DNA of 64,000 nt, from the NCBI RefSeq assembly GCF_028649475.1, contig NZ_JAQSIP010000007.1, positions 225,238 to 289,237 on the forward strand, given 5' to 3'. The notes beneath the pieces are model-generated. The model ran no database searches, had not been told where the DNA came from, and saw nothing but the letters and a program-made list of their open reading frames with translations. Source of the stretch: Curvibacter cyanobacteriorum (GTDB lineage: Bacteria; Pseudomonadota; Gammaproteobacteria; Burkholderiales; Burkholderiaceae_C). Position 1 is the first letter of the stretch. The number at the start of each line of letters is the position of its first letter. Position numbers and translations under genes: made by a program. Below, in pieces: positions 1 through 9,126 of this stretch.

Positions 1-281
1 AGTACCCGGCCAGCTTGTTCCTGGACGGCTATCAGAAGGTGGCCCAGCACCGCCGCACCCGCTTTCCGTTGGCCTTTTTGATGCAGGTGTGCCGGGCCAT
101 GTGGCGTCACGACGTGGTCTCGGATCTGAAGCGCGGCGCTTTGCACCAGGTGCTGCTGGGAACGGCCCGCTGCCTGGGCCGCCTCGCTGTGTTGCGCCTC
201 GAATGGCTGCGCCGGCGCATGGACCGGCGCGCGCGGCAGCTCCGCGGCGAAGTGCCCTCAGGCAACGAAACCATCTTGTGA
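1..281 (+). CDS. C-terminal fragment of an unidentified protein
   Basis: The reading frame is open from the left window edge to a TGA at 279-281, giving about 92 residues of a C-terminus; the true start lies outside the window. The fragment is basic (many Arg), with a tail of the type LEWLRRRMDRRARQL that looks like an amphipathic helix. I do not recognise the family and see no catalytic motif. It converges on mtgA with a gap of only 28 bp. It counts as coding because the frame is open to the edge, has the third-position G/C bias of its neighbours, and ends just before the next gene. Confidence 0.55.
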   Translation, partial: YPASLFLDGYQKVAQHRRTRFPLAFLMQVCRAMWRHDVVSDLKRGALHQVLLGTARCLGRLAVLRLEWLRRRMDRRARQLRGEVPSGNETIL

Positions 282-309
282 CGCGCAGCGCGCCGCGGAC
301 CGGATGGGA

Positions 310-1056
310 TCAGGGCAGTTGCGCCGACCCCATGCGGGCCTGGATGGTGGCAGCGCGGGCCGACAGGTACGGTGAATTCGGCAGTTTCTCGAAGTACTTG
401 GGCCGGGGCAGCATGACCGCCAGGCGCGCGGCCTCGCCGGCGCTCAGGCGCGCCGCGGGTTTGCGGAAGTAGTGCTGCGCGGCGGCCTCGGCGCCAAACA
501 CGCCCTCGCCCCATTCCACACTGTTGAGGTAGATCTCCAGGATGCGCTGCTTGCTCAGGCACAGTTCAAGCAAGGCGGTCAACACAAACTCCTGCCCCTT
601 GCGCAGCAGGGTGCGCTCGCCGGACAGCAGCAGGTTCTTGGCCAGCTGCTGGGTGATGGTGGAGCCGCCCACGATCTTGGGGGGGCGCGCCGCCGCAGGC
701 GCGTTGGGGCGTGCGGTGCCCGGGCGCTGGGCCTGCGCCTTGGCCTCGGCTTTGGCGTTCTTCTGCCAGGCTTTCTGGATCGCGTCCCACTCCACGCCGT
801 CGTGCTGGGTGAAGCCATCGTCCTCCGAGGCGATCACCGCGCGCTTCAGGGTGTCCGCGATGTCGCGGTAGGGCACCCACTGCTGGCGCCAGCGCAGGTG
901 GCCCGTCTCCTGCTGGATGCGCAGCGCCTCGGAGCGCTGGAAGCTGGTCGACGCCGGGTCCAGCACGGCCAGCGCGGCGATGCGGACGACAAAAAACAGC
1001 TGCAGGCCCAACAGGGCCAGCACCAGCAGGAGCAACCAGCGCAGCAGGGCTTTCAT
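310..1056 (-). CDS. mtgA: Monofunctional biosynthetic peptidoglycan transglycosylase
   Basis: 248-residue GT51 enzyme that polymerises lipid II into glycan strands at the periplasmic face of the inner membrane. One N-terminal membrane segment (about residues 4-27, LLRWLLLLVLALLGLQLFF) anchors it. GT51 motifs are present: the catalytic Glu in ASEDDGFTQHDG, the GGSTITQQLAKNLLLS motif, the RKGQE segment, and EIYLNSVEWGEGVFGAEAAA. There is no transpeptidase domain, and the length is typical for MtgA. The start was set at the ATG just before the hydrophobic segment; an upstream in-frame extension runs back into aroE and is not membrane-like. It is the last gene of a minus-strand run rnb, tonB-like, aroE, mtgA, 25 bp after aroE. 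Confidence 0.93.
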   Translation of the reverse strand: MKALLRWLLLLVLALLGLQLFFVVRIAALAVLDPASTSFQRSEALRIQQETGHLRWRQQWVPYRDIADTLKRAVIASEDDGFTQHDGVEWDAIQKAWQKNAKAEAKAQAQRPGTARPNAPAAARPPKIVGGSTITQQLAKNLLLSGERTLLRKGQEFVLTALLELCLSKQRILEIYLNSVEWGEGVFGAEAAAQHYFRKPAARLSAGEAARLAVMLPRPKYFEKLPNSPYLSARAATIQARMGSAQLP

Positions 1057-1081
1057 GGCCGGGCGGGCGTCGGGTGGGGCC

Positions 1082-1912
1082 TCAGAGCAGGGCGCGCAGC
1101 TCAGCCAGCACCTGGGCCGAGGGCGGCCGCACGCCACGCCACAGCGCGAAGGCTTCGGCCGCCTGTTCGACCAGCATGCCCAGGCCGTCGCGGCCCTGGG
1201 CACCGTGGGCCGCAGCCCAGTTCAGGAAGCCCTGGGCGGCCGGGCCGTACATCATGTCCAGTGCCAGGCTGCCCGGGCGCAGCACGCTGGCCGGCACGGG
1301 CACTTCGGCGCCGCTCAGGCTGCTGGCGGTGGCGTTGATGACCACACCGTAGTGACCGTCGAGGGCCTCGATGGCCGGGGCTTCAAGGCGGCAGCCACAG
1401 CGATCGGCCAGGGCCTGGTGGCGCGCCACCAGGTCGACGGCCTTGCTGTGGGTGCGGTTGACCACCACCAGGCGTGCGGGGCGGGCCTCCAGCAAGGGGC
1501 CCAGCACGCCGGCCGAGGCGCCGCCGGCGCCGATCAGCAGCACGTCTTCACCGGCCAACGGGCGACCGGCGTTGTCTTCAATGTCCTTCACCAGACCGAT
1601 GCCGTCGGTGTTGTCGGCATGCAGGCCGTCGGCCCGCAGGCTCAGCACGTTGGCGGCCCCGGCCAGCTGGGCGCGCGGGCTCCGGTGCTGGGCCAGCTCG
1701 GCGGCCTCGAACTTGAACGGCACGGTGATGTTGCAGCCCTTGTAGCCCTCGGCTTGCAGGGCGGCGATGCCGGCGGCGAACTGGCCCAGCTCGATGCGCT
1801 GGCGACCGTAGTGCAAGGTCTGGCCGGTCAGTTCGGCAAAGCGGGCATGGATCCAGGGCGAGCGGCTGTGTTCAACCGGGTTGCCCAATACGCAGTAGTG
1901 GTCTTGGCTCAT
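1082..1912 (-). CDS. aroE: Shikimate dehydrogenase
   Basis: 276-residue NADP-dependent enzyme reducing 3-dehydroshikimate to shikimate in aromatic amino acid biosynthesis. Visible landmarks: the substrate-binding HSRSP motif near residue 15, the catalytic Lys in NITVPFKFE, the catalytic Asp in NTDGIG, the GAGGA nucleotide-binding loop, and NRTHSKA, the NADP-preferring motif. Length is normal. It lies between the tonB-like gene (36 bp upstream) and mtgA (25 bp downstream), so it is probably cotranscribed. This is the housekeeping copy; a divergent paralogue lies at 49707-50558 beside quinate-type genes. Confidence 0.95.
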   Translation of the reverse strand: MSQDHYCVLGNPVEHSRSPWIHARFAELTGQTLHYGRQRIELGQFAAGIAALQAEGYKGCNITVPFKFEAAELAQHRSPRAQLAGAANVLSLRADGLHADNTDGIGLVKDIEDNAGRPLAGEDVLLIGAGGASAGVLGPLLEARPARLVVVNRTHSKAVDLVARHQALADRCGCRLEAPAIEALDGHYGVVINATASSLSGAEVPVPASVLRPGSLALDMMYGPAAQGFLNWAAAHGAQGRDGLGMLVEQAAEAFALWRGVRPPSAQVLAELRALL

Positions 1913-1948
1913 GGCAGTGGGGGCCCGCCCTGCAGGCCCTGGGAGGGG

Positions 1949-2809
1949 TTATTGGACTTTGGCTTCCAGGGTTTCTTCGCGCGTGAAGCGAAAGCGCGAC
2001 ACGACCACGATCTGGTCGGCCTGGCGCCGCATGGCGGGGTTGAAGGCACCGAAGGGCTGGGCCGATCGGGCGATGGCTTCGGCGCGCCGGTCCAGCGTGC
2101 GGTTGCCCGAGCTTTGCACGATCTCGGTGGCCAGCAGCTTGCCTTGGGCGTCGATGGTCAGGGTCATGGTCAGCTCGCCGTAGAGCTTCTGACCGTTCTG
2201 TTCCGGAAAGTTCTCGGTGCCCTTGTCCTCGACCTTGTGGCGCAGTTGGTCGTAGTAGGTGGCGTAGACCTCTTCGCGGGTGGCGGGGCTGATGTAGCGC
2301 TTTTTGGGGCGCGCGTTTTCTTCGTTCACGCGACGCTCGATCTCGGCCAGCAGCTTGATCAGCTGGCGCCGCTTTTCCTCCTGCGCCGTGTCGGCCCGCT
2401 GGGTGGGGTCGCGCGAGGGCTGGGGCGGGGGCAGGGCGGCCAGCTGGCGGTGCACTTCGGTCAGCAGGCGGGCCTGCTGTTGCTCCAGCGCGGCCAACTG
2501 ACGCTGCGTCTCTTCGAGGGTGTCGCCGAGGCTGTTCTGGGCGGCACTGGGCAGCGGCGATGTGGCCCGGCCCTGGCGCGCCTCGCCCCCGCCGGCCAAC
2601 GAGGCCTGGGCGATGGCGGTGGCCTTGTCGGGCCGGGCGTTCGACTTGGCGTTGACCAGGATCACCTCCAGCGGGGTGTCCTGGAACACCCGGTTGAAGG
2701 CGGTCGGGTCCACAAAGCGCACCGTCAGCAGCACCGCGTGCACGGCCAGCGACACCGCCAGCGTGATCTGCAGCGTGCTCAGGCGACGAAGAGAGGCAAG
2801 GGGGCTCAC
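1949..2809 (-). CDS. TonB-like energy transducer protein
   Basis: 286 residues: a single N-terminal membrane segment (about residues 13-33), a long polar linker with a Glu/Gln/Arg-rich region likely to form a coiled coil (about 95-165), and a C-terminal TonB-type domain (about 195-286) with the LTIDAQGKLLATEIVQSSGNRTLD pattern. The linker is not the Pro-Lys/Pro-Glu rod of classical TonB, so it is better called a TonB-C-domain protein than TonB itself. No ExbB/ExbD genes adjoin it. Its ATG overlaps the rnb stop codon by four bases (ATGA), indicating translational coupling. Coupling to outer-membrane transport is inferred only from the fold. Confidence 0.85.
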   Translation of the reverse strand: MSPLASLRRLSTLQITLAVSLAVHAVLLTVRFVDPTAFNRVFQDTPLEVILVNAKSNARPDKATAIAQASLAGGGEARQGRATSPLPSAAQNSLGDTLEETQRQLAALEQQQARLLTEVHRQLAALPPPQPSRDPTQRADTAQEEKRRQLIKLLAEIERRVNEENARPKKRYISPATREEVYATYYDQLRHKVEDKGTENFPEQNGQKLYGELTMTLTIDAQGKLLATEIVQSSGNRTLDRRAEAIARSAQPFGAFNPAMRRQADQIVVVSRFRFTREETLEAKVQ

Positions 2810-4878
2810 GGGGCCGGATTATCGGGGCGATTCTCTGGGCCCGAGGGCTCTGCTTCATTGACGTCCACGGCGATCGCGATGGGACCGGCCACGGCCTCGT
2901 CTTCGCCTTCGTCCTCGTCGGCACCGTCCAGCGGCAGCTCAGCGTCGAGCCGCTCGAGGATGGTGCCGCTGAGGTCGAGCGCGATCTCGTCGATCTCACC
3001 GAGCTTGACGCGCACGCGCGCGCCGCGCGGCAGGCCGCTCATGCCGGAGGCGGCCAGCACCAGGGGCAGGGTGTCGGCGCGCACCAGCACGCTGCCATTC
3101 GGGCCTTCCTTGAACACCGTGGCGTTCAACTCGGTCAGGCCGTTCTGTTGCACGTACTTGAGCGTCCAGAAGCGCTCCATGCCGGCCTGGTAGCCGTTGT
3201 AGGCGCTGTAGGCGGCGTCAAAGCCACTGATGATCGAGAACAGCTCGGCGTCCTTGGGCTTGAACGGGGCGGCCAGCGCGGCGGTCTTGCCGTGGCGCGA
3301 GCAGGCAATGATCTGCCACTGGTTGACCAGGTCGGTGTAGCGGCGCAGGGGCGAGGTGCTCCAGGCGTAGGCCTTGACCCCGATGCCCGCGTGCGGCAAG
3401 GCCTTGGTGCCCATGCGCACCTTGACGCCAGGGGCCAAGCTGGCCTGGCTGCGGTAGATGCCCGGCACGCCGCAGTCGGCCAGCCACAGGCCCCAGGTGC
3501 TGTTGGCCAGGATCATGGCCTCGGCCACGATCAGGTCGAGCGGGGCGCCACGCTGGCGCACGCTGATCTGCACGGTTTCCTGGCCCGTGGGTTCGGCACC
3601 GTCGTTGCCGACCAGGCGGAAGTTGTAGTCGGGGCGGTTGAAGGTTTCGGGCTTGCCGCGCACTTCTTCGCGCCGACCCTTGAGCGCCTTGGCCAGGCGG
3701 AACAGGAAGGCCATGGTGCGGTGGTCCATGCCGCCGGGCAGGGTGGTCTGTTCGGGGTTGTCGCTTTCGAGCCAGGACTCGGTGACCACGGTGTCGAGTT
3801 GGTCGTGGCGCAGGTTGGCGGCCATCGGCACGCGCTCCAGGCGGGTTTCGCTGGTCAGCACCTCGAGGCTGGCCTCGTCAAAGCTCACGTACAGCGACAC
3901 CGCGGGGCAGGCCCGGCCCTCGGCCAGGGTGTAACGCTGCACCACTTCGTCGGGCAACATGGTGATCTTGTAGCCCGGCATGTAGACGGTGGACAGGCGG
4001 TGGCGTGCCACCTGGTCGATCGGCGTGCCGGTGGCCAGGGCCAGGCCCGGGGCCGCGATGTGGATGCCCAGCGTCACGCGGCCGGTGCCCAGGCCCTGCA
4101 CCGACAGCGCATCGTCGATTTCGGTGGTTTGCGAGTCGTCGATCGAATAGGCCTGCACCTCGGCCAGTGGCAGCTCGTCGGTGATGTCGGGCGCCTGCAG
4201 CGACGGGAAGCCCGTGCCCTTGGGGAAGTTGTCGAACAGGAAGCGCTTCCAGTGGAACTGGTAGGCCGAGTCGATGGCGCCGGCGCGGCGCAGCAATTCG
4301 AGTGGCGCTGTCTGGGTGGCGCGTGAGGCCTCGACCACCGCCTTGTACTCGGGCGCGTTCTTGTCGGGGCGGAACAGGATTTTGTAGAGCTGCTCGCGGA
4401 TCGGGGCCGGGCAGTCGCCCTGGCCCAGGGCCGTGGCCCAGTCGGCGATCTGTTGCAACTGCTGCTTTTTCTTCTCGATCGCCAGCAAAGCCTGCTGCAC
4501 GATTTCGGCCGGGGCCTTTTTGTAGCGGCCCTTGCCGGCGCGGCGGAAGTAATGCGGGGCGTCGTGCAGGCGGAATAGCGCCGCCACCTGCTGGATCTGG
4601 GTGGCTTGCTCGCTGAAATAGTCGCGTGCCAGGTCGGCAAAGCCGAAGTCGTCCTCGGGCGCGAACTCCCAGGCCAGCTCCAGCTCGATGCCTTCGGCGG
4701 CCGCCTGGGCCTGGGCCATCAGCTCGGCCGGGGCGGGCTTGTCAAACTTCAGCAGCAGGTTGGCGGCCTTGACCTTGACCCGTTTGCCGGATTCCAGTTC
4801 CACCTGCAGGGAGCTTTCCGCTTCCGACAGAACGCGTCCGGCCTGAAATTTGCCGGCTTCATCAAACAGTGCATACAT
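2806..4878 (-). CDS. rnb: RNB-domain (RNase II family) exoribonuclease
   Basis: 690-residue 3'-5' exoribonuclease. The RNB catalytic signature is clear: SIDDSQTTEIDDALSV carries the Asp cluster that binds catalytic magnesium, followed by family blocks HRLSTVYMPG, ANLRHDQLD, and the C-terminal TSPLRRYTDLVNQWQI block. A beta-barrel RNA-binding region follows (about residues 590-650), then an acidic Glu/Asp-rich tail. The start was chosen at the ATG giving MYALFDEAGKF; the upstream extension is Arg/Gly/Pro-rich and non-conserved in character. First gene of the rnb, tonB-like, aroE, mtgA run, overlapping the next gene by four bases. Whether it acts as RNase II or RNase R cannot be told from the sequence. 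Confidence 0.9.
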   Translation of the reverse strand: MYALFDEAGKFQAGRVLSEAESSLQVELESGKRVKVKAANLLLKFDKPAPAELMAQAQAAAEGIELELAWEFAPEDDFGFADLARDYFSEQATQIQQVAALFRLHDAPHYFRRAGKGRYKKAPAEIVQQALLAIEKKKQQLQQIADWATALGQGDCPAPIREQLYKILFRPDKNAPEYKAVVEASRATQTAPLELLRRAGAIDSAYQFHWKRFLFDNFPKGTGFPSLQAPDITDELPLAEVQAYSIDDSQTTEIDDALSVQGLGTGRVTLGIHIAAPGLALATGTPIDQVARHRLSTVYMPGYKITMLPDEVVQRYTLAEGRACPAVSLYVSFDEASLEVLTSETRLERVPMAANLRHDQLDTVVTESWLESDNPEQTTLPGGMDHRTMAFLFRLAKALKGRREEVRGKPETFNRPDYNFRLVGNDGAEPTGQETVQISVRQRGAPLDLIVAEAMILANSTWGLWLADCGVPGIYRSQASLAPGVKVRMGTKALPHAGIGVKAYAWSTSPLRRYTDLVNQWQIIACSRHGKTAALAAPFKPKDAELFSIISGFDAAYSAYNGYQAGMERFWTLKYVQQNGLTELNATVFKEGPNGSVLVRADTLPLVLAASGMSGLPRGARVRVKLGEIDEIALDLSGTILERLDAELPLDGADEDEGEDEAVAGPIAIAVDVNEAEPSGPENRPDNPAP

Positions 4879-4968
4879 GGGCCCGATTGTCCCATCCCCG
4901 GGCCCCGGTTGGCGAAGCCGGGTCACCGCAGGGGGGCTTGGCGGGGGCCAAGGGCCTGGCCGGGCACG

Positions 4969-5568
4969 TCAAACCAGCTGTAAAAAGTCAAACACGGCGT
5001 CCAGGTGGTCGGGGAAACTGCTCAGCGCGTGGTCGCCGCCCTCCAGCAAGGTCAGCTGGGCCTGCGGGTAGCGGGCGGTCATCTCGCGCCAGTCCAGCAC
5101 CTCGTCGCCCTTGGCCACCAGCGCGAACTCGGGCCCTGGGGGGTCTTCGCCCTCCTGCGCCAGTTCGTGCAGTTCGTCGACGTAGCGCGGCTCAAAGTAA
5201 AAGCGCATTTCAGGCTGGTGCCAGAAGGGCTGCTCACCGATGTAGCGGGCCAGATCGCGTGCCGGATCGACCGCCGGGTTGATCAGCACGCTGCGACAGC
5301 CGGTGTGTCGGGCCACCCACGAGGCATAAAAACCACCCAGCGACGAGCCCATCACCGCCATCGTGTCGTGGGGCCAGAGGCTCAGGCCCTGGCGCAGCAG
5401 CTCGACCGCGGCGCGCGGCGACGGCGGCAGCTGCGGGCACCACCAATGCACCTGCGGGTGGCGGCGCTGCACGGCTTCGGCCATCAGGCGGGCCTTGGCC
5501 GACTGCGGGGAGGAGCGAAACCCATGCAGGTACAGCAAGTGGGTGGTGGCGGCAGAAGGGGCGGACAT
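4969..5568 (-). CDS. YqiA/YcfP-type alpha/beta-hydrolase esterase
   Basis: 199-residue small serine hydrolase. Near the N-terminus is LLYLHGFRSSPQSAKA, typical of the YqiA esterases. The nucleophile motif is GSSLGG with Ser at about residue 76; a likely catalytic Asp is in VAKGDEVLDW and the His in EGGDHALSSF. The ATG is preceded by AGGAG at about six bases, which decides the start; the longer open frame upstream lacks a ribosome site. The substrate is unknown, probably a short acyl ester. It ends 90 bp before rnb on the same strand and may be read into that operon. Confidence 0.88.
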   Translation of the reverse strand: MSAPSAATTHLLYLHGFRSSPQSAKARLMAEAVQRRHPQVHWWCPQLPPSPRAAVELLRQGLSLWPHDTMAVMGSSLGGFYASWVARHTGCRSVLINPAVDPARDLARYIGEQPFWHQPEMRFYFEPRYVDELHELAQEGEDPPGPEFALVAKGDEVLDWREMTARYPQAQLTLLEGGDHALSSFPDHLDAVFDFLQLV

Positions 5569-5718
5569 GAGGGCTCCTGACAACAGCGGGGCGGTGGGGC
5601 GGGTCTGTCCGGAGCCGGCCTGCGCCAGGATCGCCTGAACTGGCTCTAAACTGGCCAGCAGGCCGGTTTCGGCTGGACCGAATTGTTTCACCGGTGCGCC
5701 ATTTTCCTACTTTCCGAC

Positions 5719-7911
5719 ATGCCTGACCCGAGTCCTGTTCCCGTCTCACTGGCCGAGAACGCCTGGTTGCTGCCCCACGACGCGGTGGCCGCGGTGCTGG
5801 CCTGGCCGGTGGCCCCGGCACTGGCCGACCAGCCCGAGGAGGAGGGGGTCTTCGCGGCCGGGGTGCTGCTGGCCGAGATGCTCAGCGGCCGGGCCTCGGT
5901 GCAGCGCGCCGCCGACTGCTCGCCCGACGGGCTGGAGCGCCGCTACCACGACCTGCCCGAGGACTGGGGCCGCAACATCGACCCGCCGCTGCAGGCCCAG
6001 ATCAACCGCGCCCTGAGCCTGCAGCCGGCCGACCGCTTTGCCCATGTCGAGGGCTTCAAGGCTGCGTTGTCGGCCTGGGCCGGTTCGGCCGCCGGGCGCA
6101 CGCTGGAGACCCTGATCACGCGCATGCGCCGCCAGGGCGACTTTCCGGCCCTCTCCAGTGCCATGGGGCGCATCCTCAAAGTGGCCAGCTCCGACGACGA
6201 CAGCCTGGAGGACCTGACCCGCGAGGTGCTGCAGGATGTGGCCCTGACCCAGCAACTGCTGCGCCTGGTCAACAGCGCGCAGTACGCCCAGGTCAGCGGC
6301 ATGGTGACCACGGTGTCGCGTGCGGTCGGGCTGGTGGGTTTCAACGGGGTGCGCAACCTTGCCCTGGGCCTGCGCCTGCTGGAGCACATGCCGGACCAGG
6401 CGCACGCGGGGCAGCTCAAGGCCCAATTCCTGCGCGCGCTCATGGCCGGTTCGCTGGCGGCCGAGCTGTGCCTGGTGTCGCAGGTGCGCGAGGACGCATT
6501 TCTGGGCGCCATGTTCCAGAACCTCGGGCGCTTGCTGACGGGTTTTTACTTTCCGGCCGAGGCGGCCCAGATCGAGCAGGCGGTGGCCGAGGGGCGCTAC
6601 GCCGGCGGCGAGTCGAGTGCCTTTGCCCAGTGGCTGGGCCTCAGCGACGAGGACTTTGGCACCGGCGTGGCGCGCAGTTGGGGTCTGCCCGCCGACATCC
6701 TGTACTGCATGCGGCGCCCGTTTGGCCGGCCGCCCCAGCGCCGTCCGCAACCCACCCGCGACTACCTGCGCTGGCTGGCCGTGGCCGCCAACGACATCAC
6801 CGCGGCCCTGATTGCGCCTGGCAGCCAGGACATCGCCCAGCGGGTCAAGGCGGTGACCGACCGCTATGCCCGGGTGCTGGGTCTGGCGCCCGAGGACTTT
6901 GCCGACGCCGTGGCCCATGCGCAGACCCGGCTCAAGTCCATGGCCGAGGCCATGGGCCTGCCCGCTGCGCCCATCCAGGCCCTGACCCGGCCGGTGGGCG
7001 AGTTGCCCGCCACGGCGCCGGCGGGTCTGGGCGCCACGGCGGCACCGCCCCCGTCGCTTTTGCCTTCGCCTGGGTTGCCCACCGCGCGTGTGGCGCCGGC
7101 GGGCGAGCCGCCACGCGCGGCCGGCAACGCGCTCGCGGCGCCCGCCGCCGCGCCCCTGTCCACGCCGGTTCAAGTGCCCGTGCAAGTGCCTGTGCAAGTA
7201 CCCGTTCAGGCGCGGGCCCCGACCGAGCGGGCGCCTGCCCGCCCCGCGGCGGCGGCCCCAAGCCCGGCGCCGGTGTCGGTCAGCGACCCGTCGGAGCCCC
7301 CGCCGGTGCCCGCGGGGCTGAGCCCCGCTGCGCCCCTGGCCCGCAGCGATGGCGCGGAGGCGCTGCCCGGGCGGGCCGCCCGCCTGGGCCGCCAGCACGA
7401 GGCCATCAAGGCCCTGTTGCAAAGCCTGCAAGGCGAGTCCGCCGCCGCGCTGAGCCTGGCCGACGGCATCAAGCTGACGGTGGCCGGGCTGCAGCAGGCC
7501 CTGGGGGCCGAGCGCGTGGTGTTCTGCCTGCGCGAGGCGTCAACCCCGGTGCTGTCGGCGCGCCACGCCGTGGGGCCCGGCATGGCGGGCTTGCAGTCGG
7601 CGTTCCGCGTCGACCTGTCCGCCGGCAGCACCGACCTGCTGGCTGCCGCCTGTCACCAGGGGCGGCAGGTGTGGGTGCAGGATGCTGTCGAGCCCACGAC
7701 GCAGGCCCGTCTGCCGACCTGGTTGCGTGAGCGCTTCCGGCCCGCGGGGTTCTGGCTGCTGCCGCTGGTGCACCGGGACACGGCGTTTGCATTGCTGTAT
7801 GCCGATGTCGGCCACGCGGCCCGGCTGGTGGTGGACCCGGGCTCGCGCGAGCTGTTGCAGCAACTCGCCACGCTGTTGCTGGCCTTGTTCCGGCAGCGGC
7901 AGGCGCGCTGA
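5719..7911 (+). CDS. HDOD-GAF signalling protein with kinase-like N-terminal remnant
   Basis: About 730 residues in four parts. Residues about 1-130 resemble the C-lobe end of a Ser/Thr kinase (PADRFAHVEGFKAAL) but lack Walker- or HRD-like catalytic motifs, so this looks like a degenerate kinase tail. Residues about 135-340 form an HDOD domain (FPALSSAMGRILKVASSDD, then VALTQQLLRLVNSAQY). A long Pro/Ala linker follows, containing four copies of the tetrapeptide VPVQ. A GAF domain occupies about 560-720. HDOD proteins act in regulation without the HD phosphohydrolase metal site; the ligand here is unknown. The gene stands alone, 59 bp ahead of rodA. The ATG at MPDPSPVP was preferred over an in-frame ATG 36 bp upstream; neither has a strong ribosome site. 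Confidence 0.85.
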   Translation: MPDPSPVPVSLAENAWLLPHDAVAAVLAWPVAPALADQPEEEGVFAAGVLLAEMLSGRASVQRAADCSPDGLERRYHDLPEDWGRNIDPPLQAQINRALSLQPADRFAHVEGFKAALSAWAGSAAGRTLETLITRMRRQGDFPALSSAMGRILKVASSDDDSLEDLTREVLQDVALTQQLLRLVNSAQYAQVSGMVTTVSRAVGLVGFNGVRNLALGLRLLEHMPDQAHAGQLKAQFLRALMAGSLAAELCLVSQVREDAFLGAMFQNLGRLLTGFYFPAEAAQIEQAVAEGRYAGGESSAFAQWLGLSDEDFGTGVARSWGLPADILYCMRRPFGRPPQRRPQPTRDYLRWLAVAANDITAALIAPGSQDIAQRVKAVTDRYARVLGLAPEDFADAVAHAQTRLKSMAEAMGLPAAPIQALTRPVGELPATAPAGLGATAAPPPSLLPSPGLPTARVAPAGEPPRAAGNALAAPAAAPLSTPVQVPVQVPVQVPVQARAPTERAPARPAAAAPSPAPVSVSDPSEPPPVPAGLSPAAPLARSDGAEALPGRAARLGRQHEAIKALLQSLQGESAAALSLADGIKLTVAGLQQALGAERVVFCLREASTPVLSARHAVGPGMAGLQSAFRVDLSAGSTDLLAAACHQGRQVWVQDAVEPTTQARLPTWLRERFRPAGFWLLPLVHRDTAFALLYADVGHAARLVVDPGSRELLQQLATLLLALFRQRQAR

Positions 7912-7970
7912 AGCCCCGTTGGCCAGGGTGGCCATGGGCGGATCGCGGGCTCAGGGCCGATAATTGAGGG

Positions 7971-9125
7971 ATGTCCGCCGTCTTTGAAAAGCCCTCCCTG
8001 CGCCAGCGCCTGTTGCCCCTGTTTCAGGGCTTCGACGGCCCCTTGGCCTTTGCCGTCTTCATGCTCGTGTGCGCCGGTCTGCTGACCATGTACTCGTCGG
8101 GTTTTGACCACGGCACGCGCTTTGTCGATCACGGCCGCAACATGGTGATCGCGGGCGGCATCCTGTTTGTGGTGGCGCAGATCCCGCCGCAGCGCCTGAT
8201 GAGCTTTGCCGTGCCGCTGTACCTGACCGGGGTGGCCCTGCTGGTGGCCGTGGCCTTGTTCGGCCTGACCAAAAAGGGCGCGCGGCGCTGGCTCAATTTG
8301 GGGGTGGTGATCCAGCCCAGCGAGATCTTGAAGATCGCCATGCCGCTGATGTTGGCCTGGTGGTTCCAACGCCGTGAAGGCCAGTTGCGCCCGCTCGACT
8401 TCCTGGTCGCCGGGGGGCTGTTGCTGGTGCCCGTGGGGCTGATCATGAAGCAGCCTGACCTGGGCACCTCCTTGCTGGTGCTGGCCTCGGGCCTGTCGGT
8501 GATCTTCTTTGCCGGCCTCAGTTGGCGCTTGATCCTGCCGCCGGTGCTGCTGGGCGTGATCGGCATCAGCCTGCTGGTCTGGTATGAGCCCCAACTGTGT
8601 GCCGACGGCGTGCGCTGGCCCGTCTTGCACGACTACCAGCAGCAGCGCATCTGCACCCTGCTGGACCCGAGCCGCGATCCCCTGGGCAAGGGCTTTCACA
8701 TCATCCAGGGCATGATCGCGATCGGCTCGGGCGGGGTTTTCGGCAAGGGGTTCATGGCCGGCACGCAGACGCACCTGGAGTTCATTCCCGAGCGCACCAC
8801 CGACTTCATCTTTGCGGCCTTCTCGGAAGAGTTCGGCCTGATCGGCAACCTGCTGCTGATCGTGTCCTTCCTGTTCCTGATCGTGCGCGGGCTGATGATC
8901 GCCTTGGACGCGCCGACCTTGTTCGCGCGTTTGCTGGCGGGCGCGATGTCCTGCATTTTCTTCACCTATGCCTTTGTGAACATGGGCATGGTCAGCGGCA
9001 TCCTGCCTGTGGTGGGCGTGCCCCTGCCATTCATCAGTTACGGGGGCACCGCCATGGTCACGCTGGGCATGGGGCTGGGCATTTTGATGTCGGTGGCGCG
9101 TTCCAAGCGCCTGGTGCCGACGTGA
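7971..9125 (+). CDS. rodA: Rod-shape-determining SEDS glycosyltransferase RodA
   Basis: 384-residue polytopic membrane protein of the FtsW/RodA/SpoVE family, the peptidoglycan polymerase of the elongasome. About ten hydrophobic segments are visible. Family signatures include RRWLNLGVVIQPSEILKIAMPL (the SEDS motif with the conserved Glu), KQPDLGTSLLVLASG, and the C-terminal VGVPLPFISYGGTAM. Length and the absence of an extended tail favour RodA over FtsW. RodA usually follows mreBCD and the PBP2 gene (mrdA); here the upstream neighbour is an HDOD gene, so its partner PBP2 must be encoded elsewhere. A tandem 88-bp repeat starts right after the stop codon. Confidence 0.95.
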   Translation: MSAVFEKPSLRQRLLPLFQGFDGPLAFAVFMLVCAGLLTMYSSGFDHGTRFVDHGRNMVIAGGILFVVAQIPPQRLMSFAVPLYLTGVALLVAVALFGLTKKGARRWLNLGVVIQPSEILKIAMPLMLAWWFQRREGQLRPLDFLVAGGLLLVPVGLIMKQPDLGTSLLVLASGLSVIFFAGLSWRLILPPVLLGVIGISLLVWYEPQLCADGVRWPVLHDYQQQRICTLLDPSRDPLGKGFHIIQGMIAIGSGGVFGKGFMAGTQTHLEFIPERTTDFIFAAFSEEFGLIGNLLLIVSFLFLIVRGLMIALDAPTLFARLLAGAMSCIFFTYAFVNMGMVSGILPVVGVPLPFISYGGTAMVTLGMGLGILMSVARSKRLVPT

Positions 9126-9126
9126 T

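Noticed and set aside
917..3193. A 758-residue plus-strand frame over aroE and the TonB-like gene
   Set aside because: Antisense to clear genes with catalytic motifs; no ribosome site or domain.
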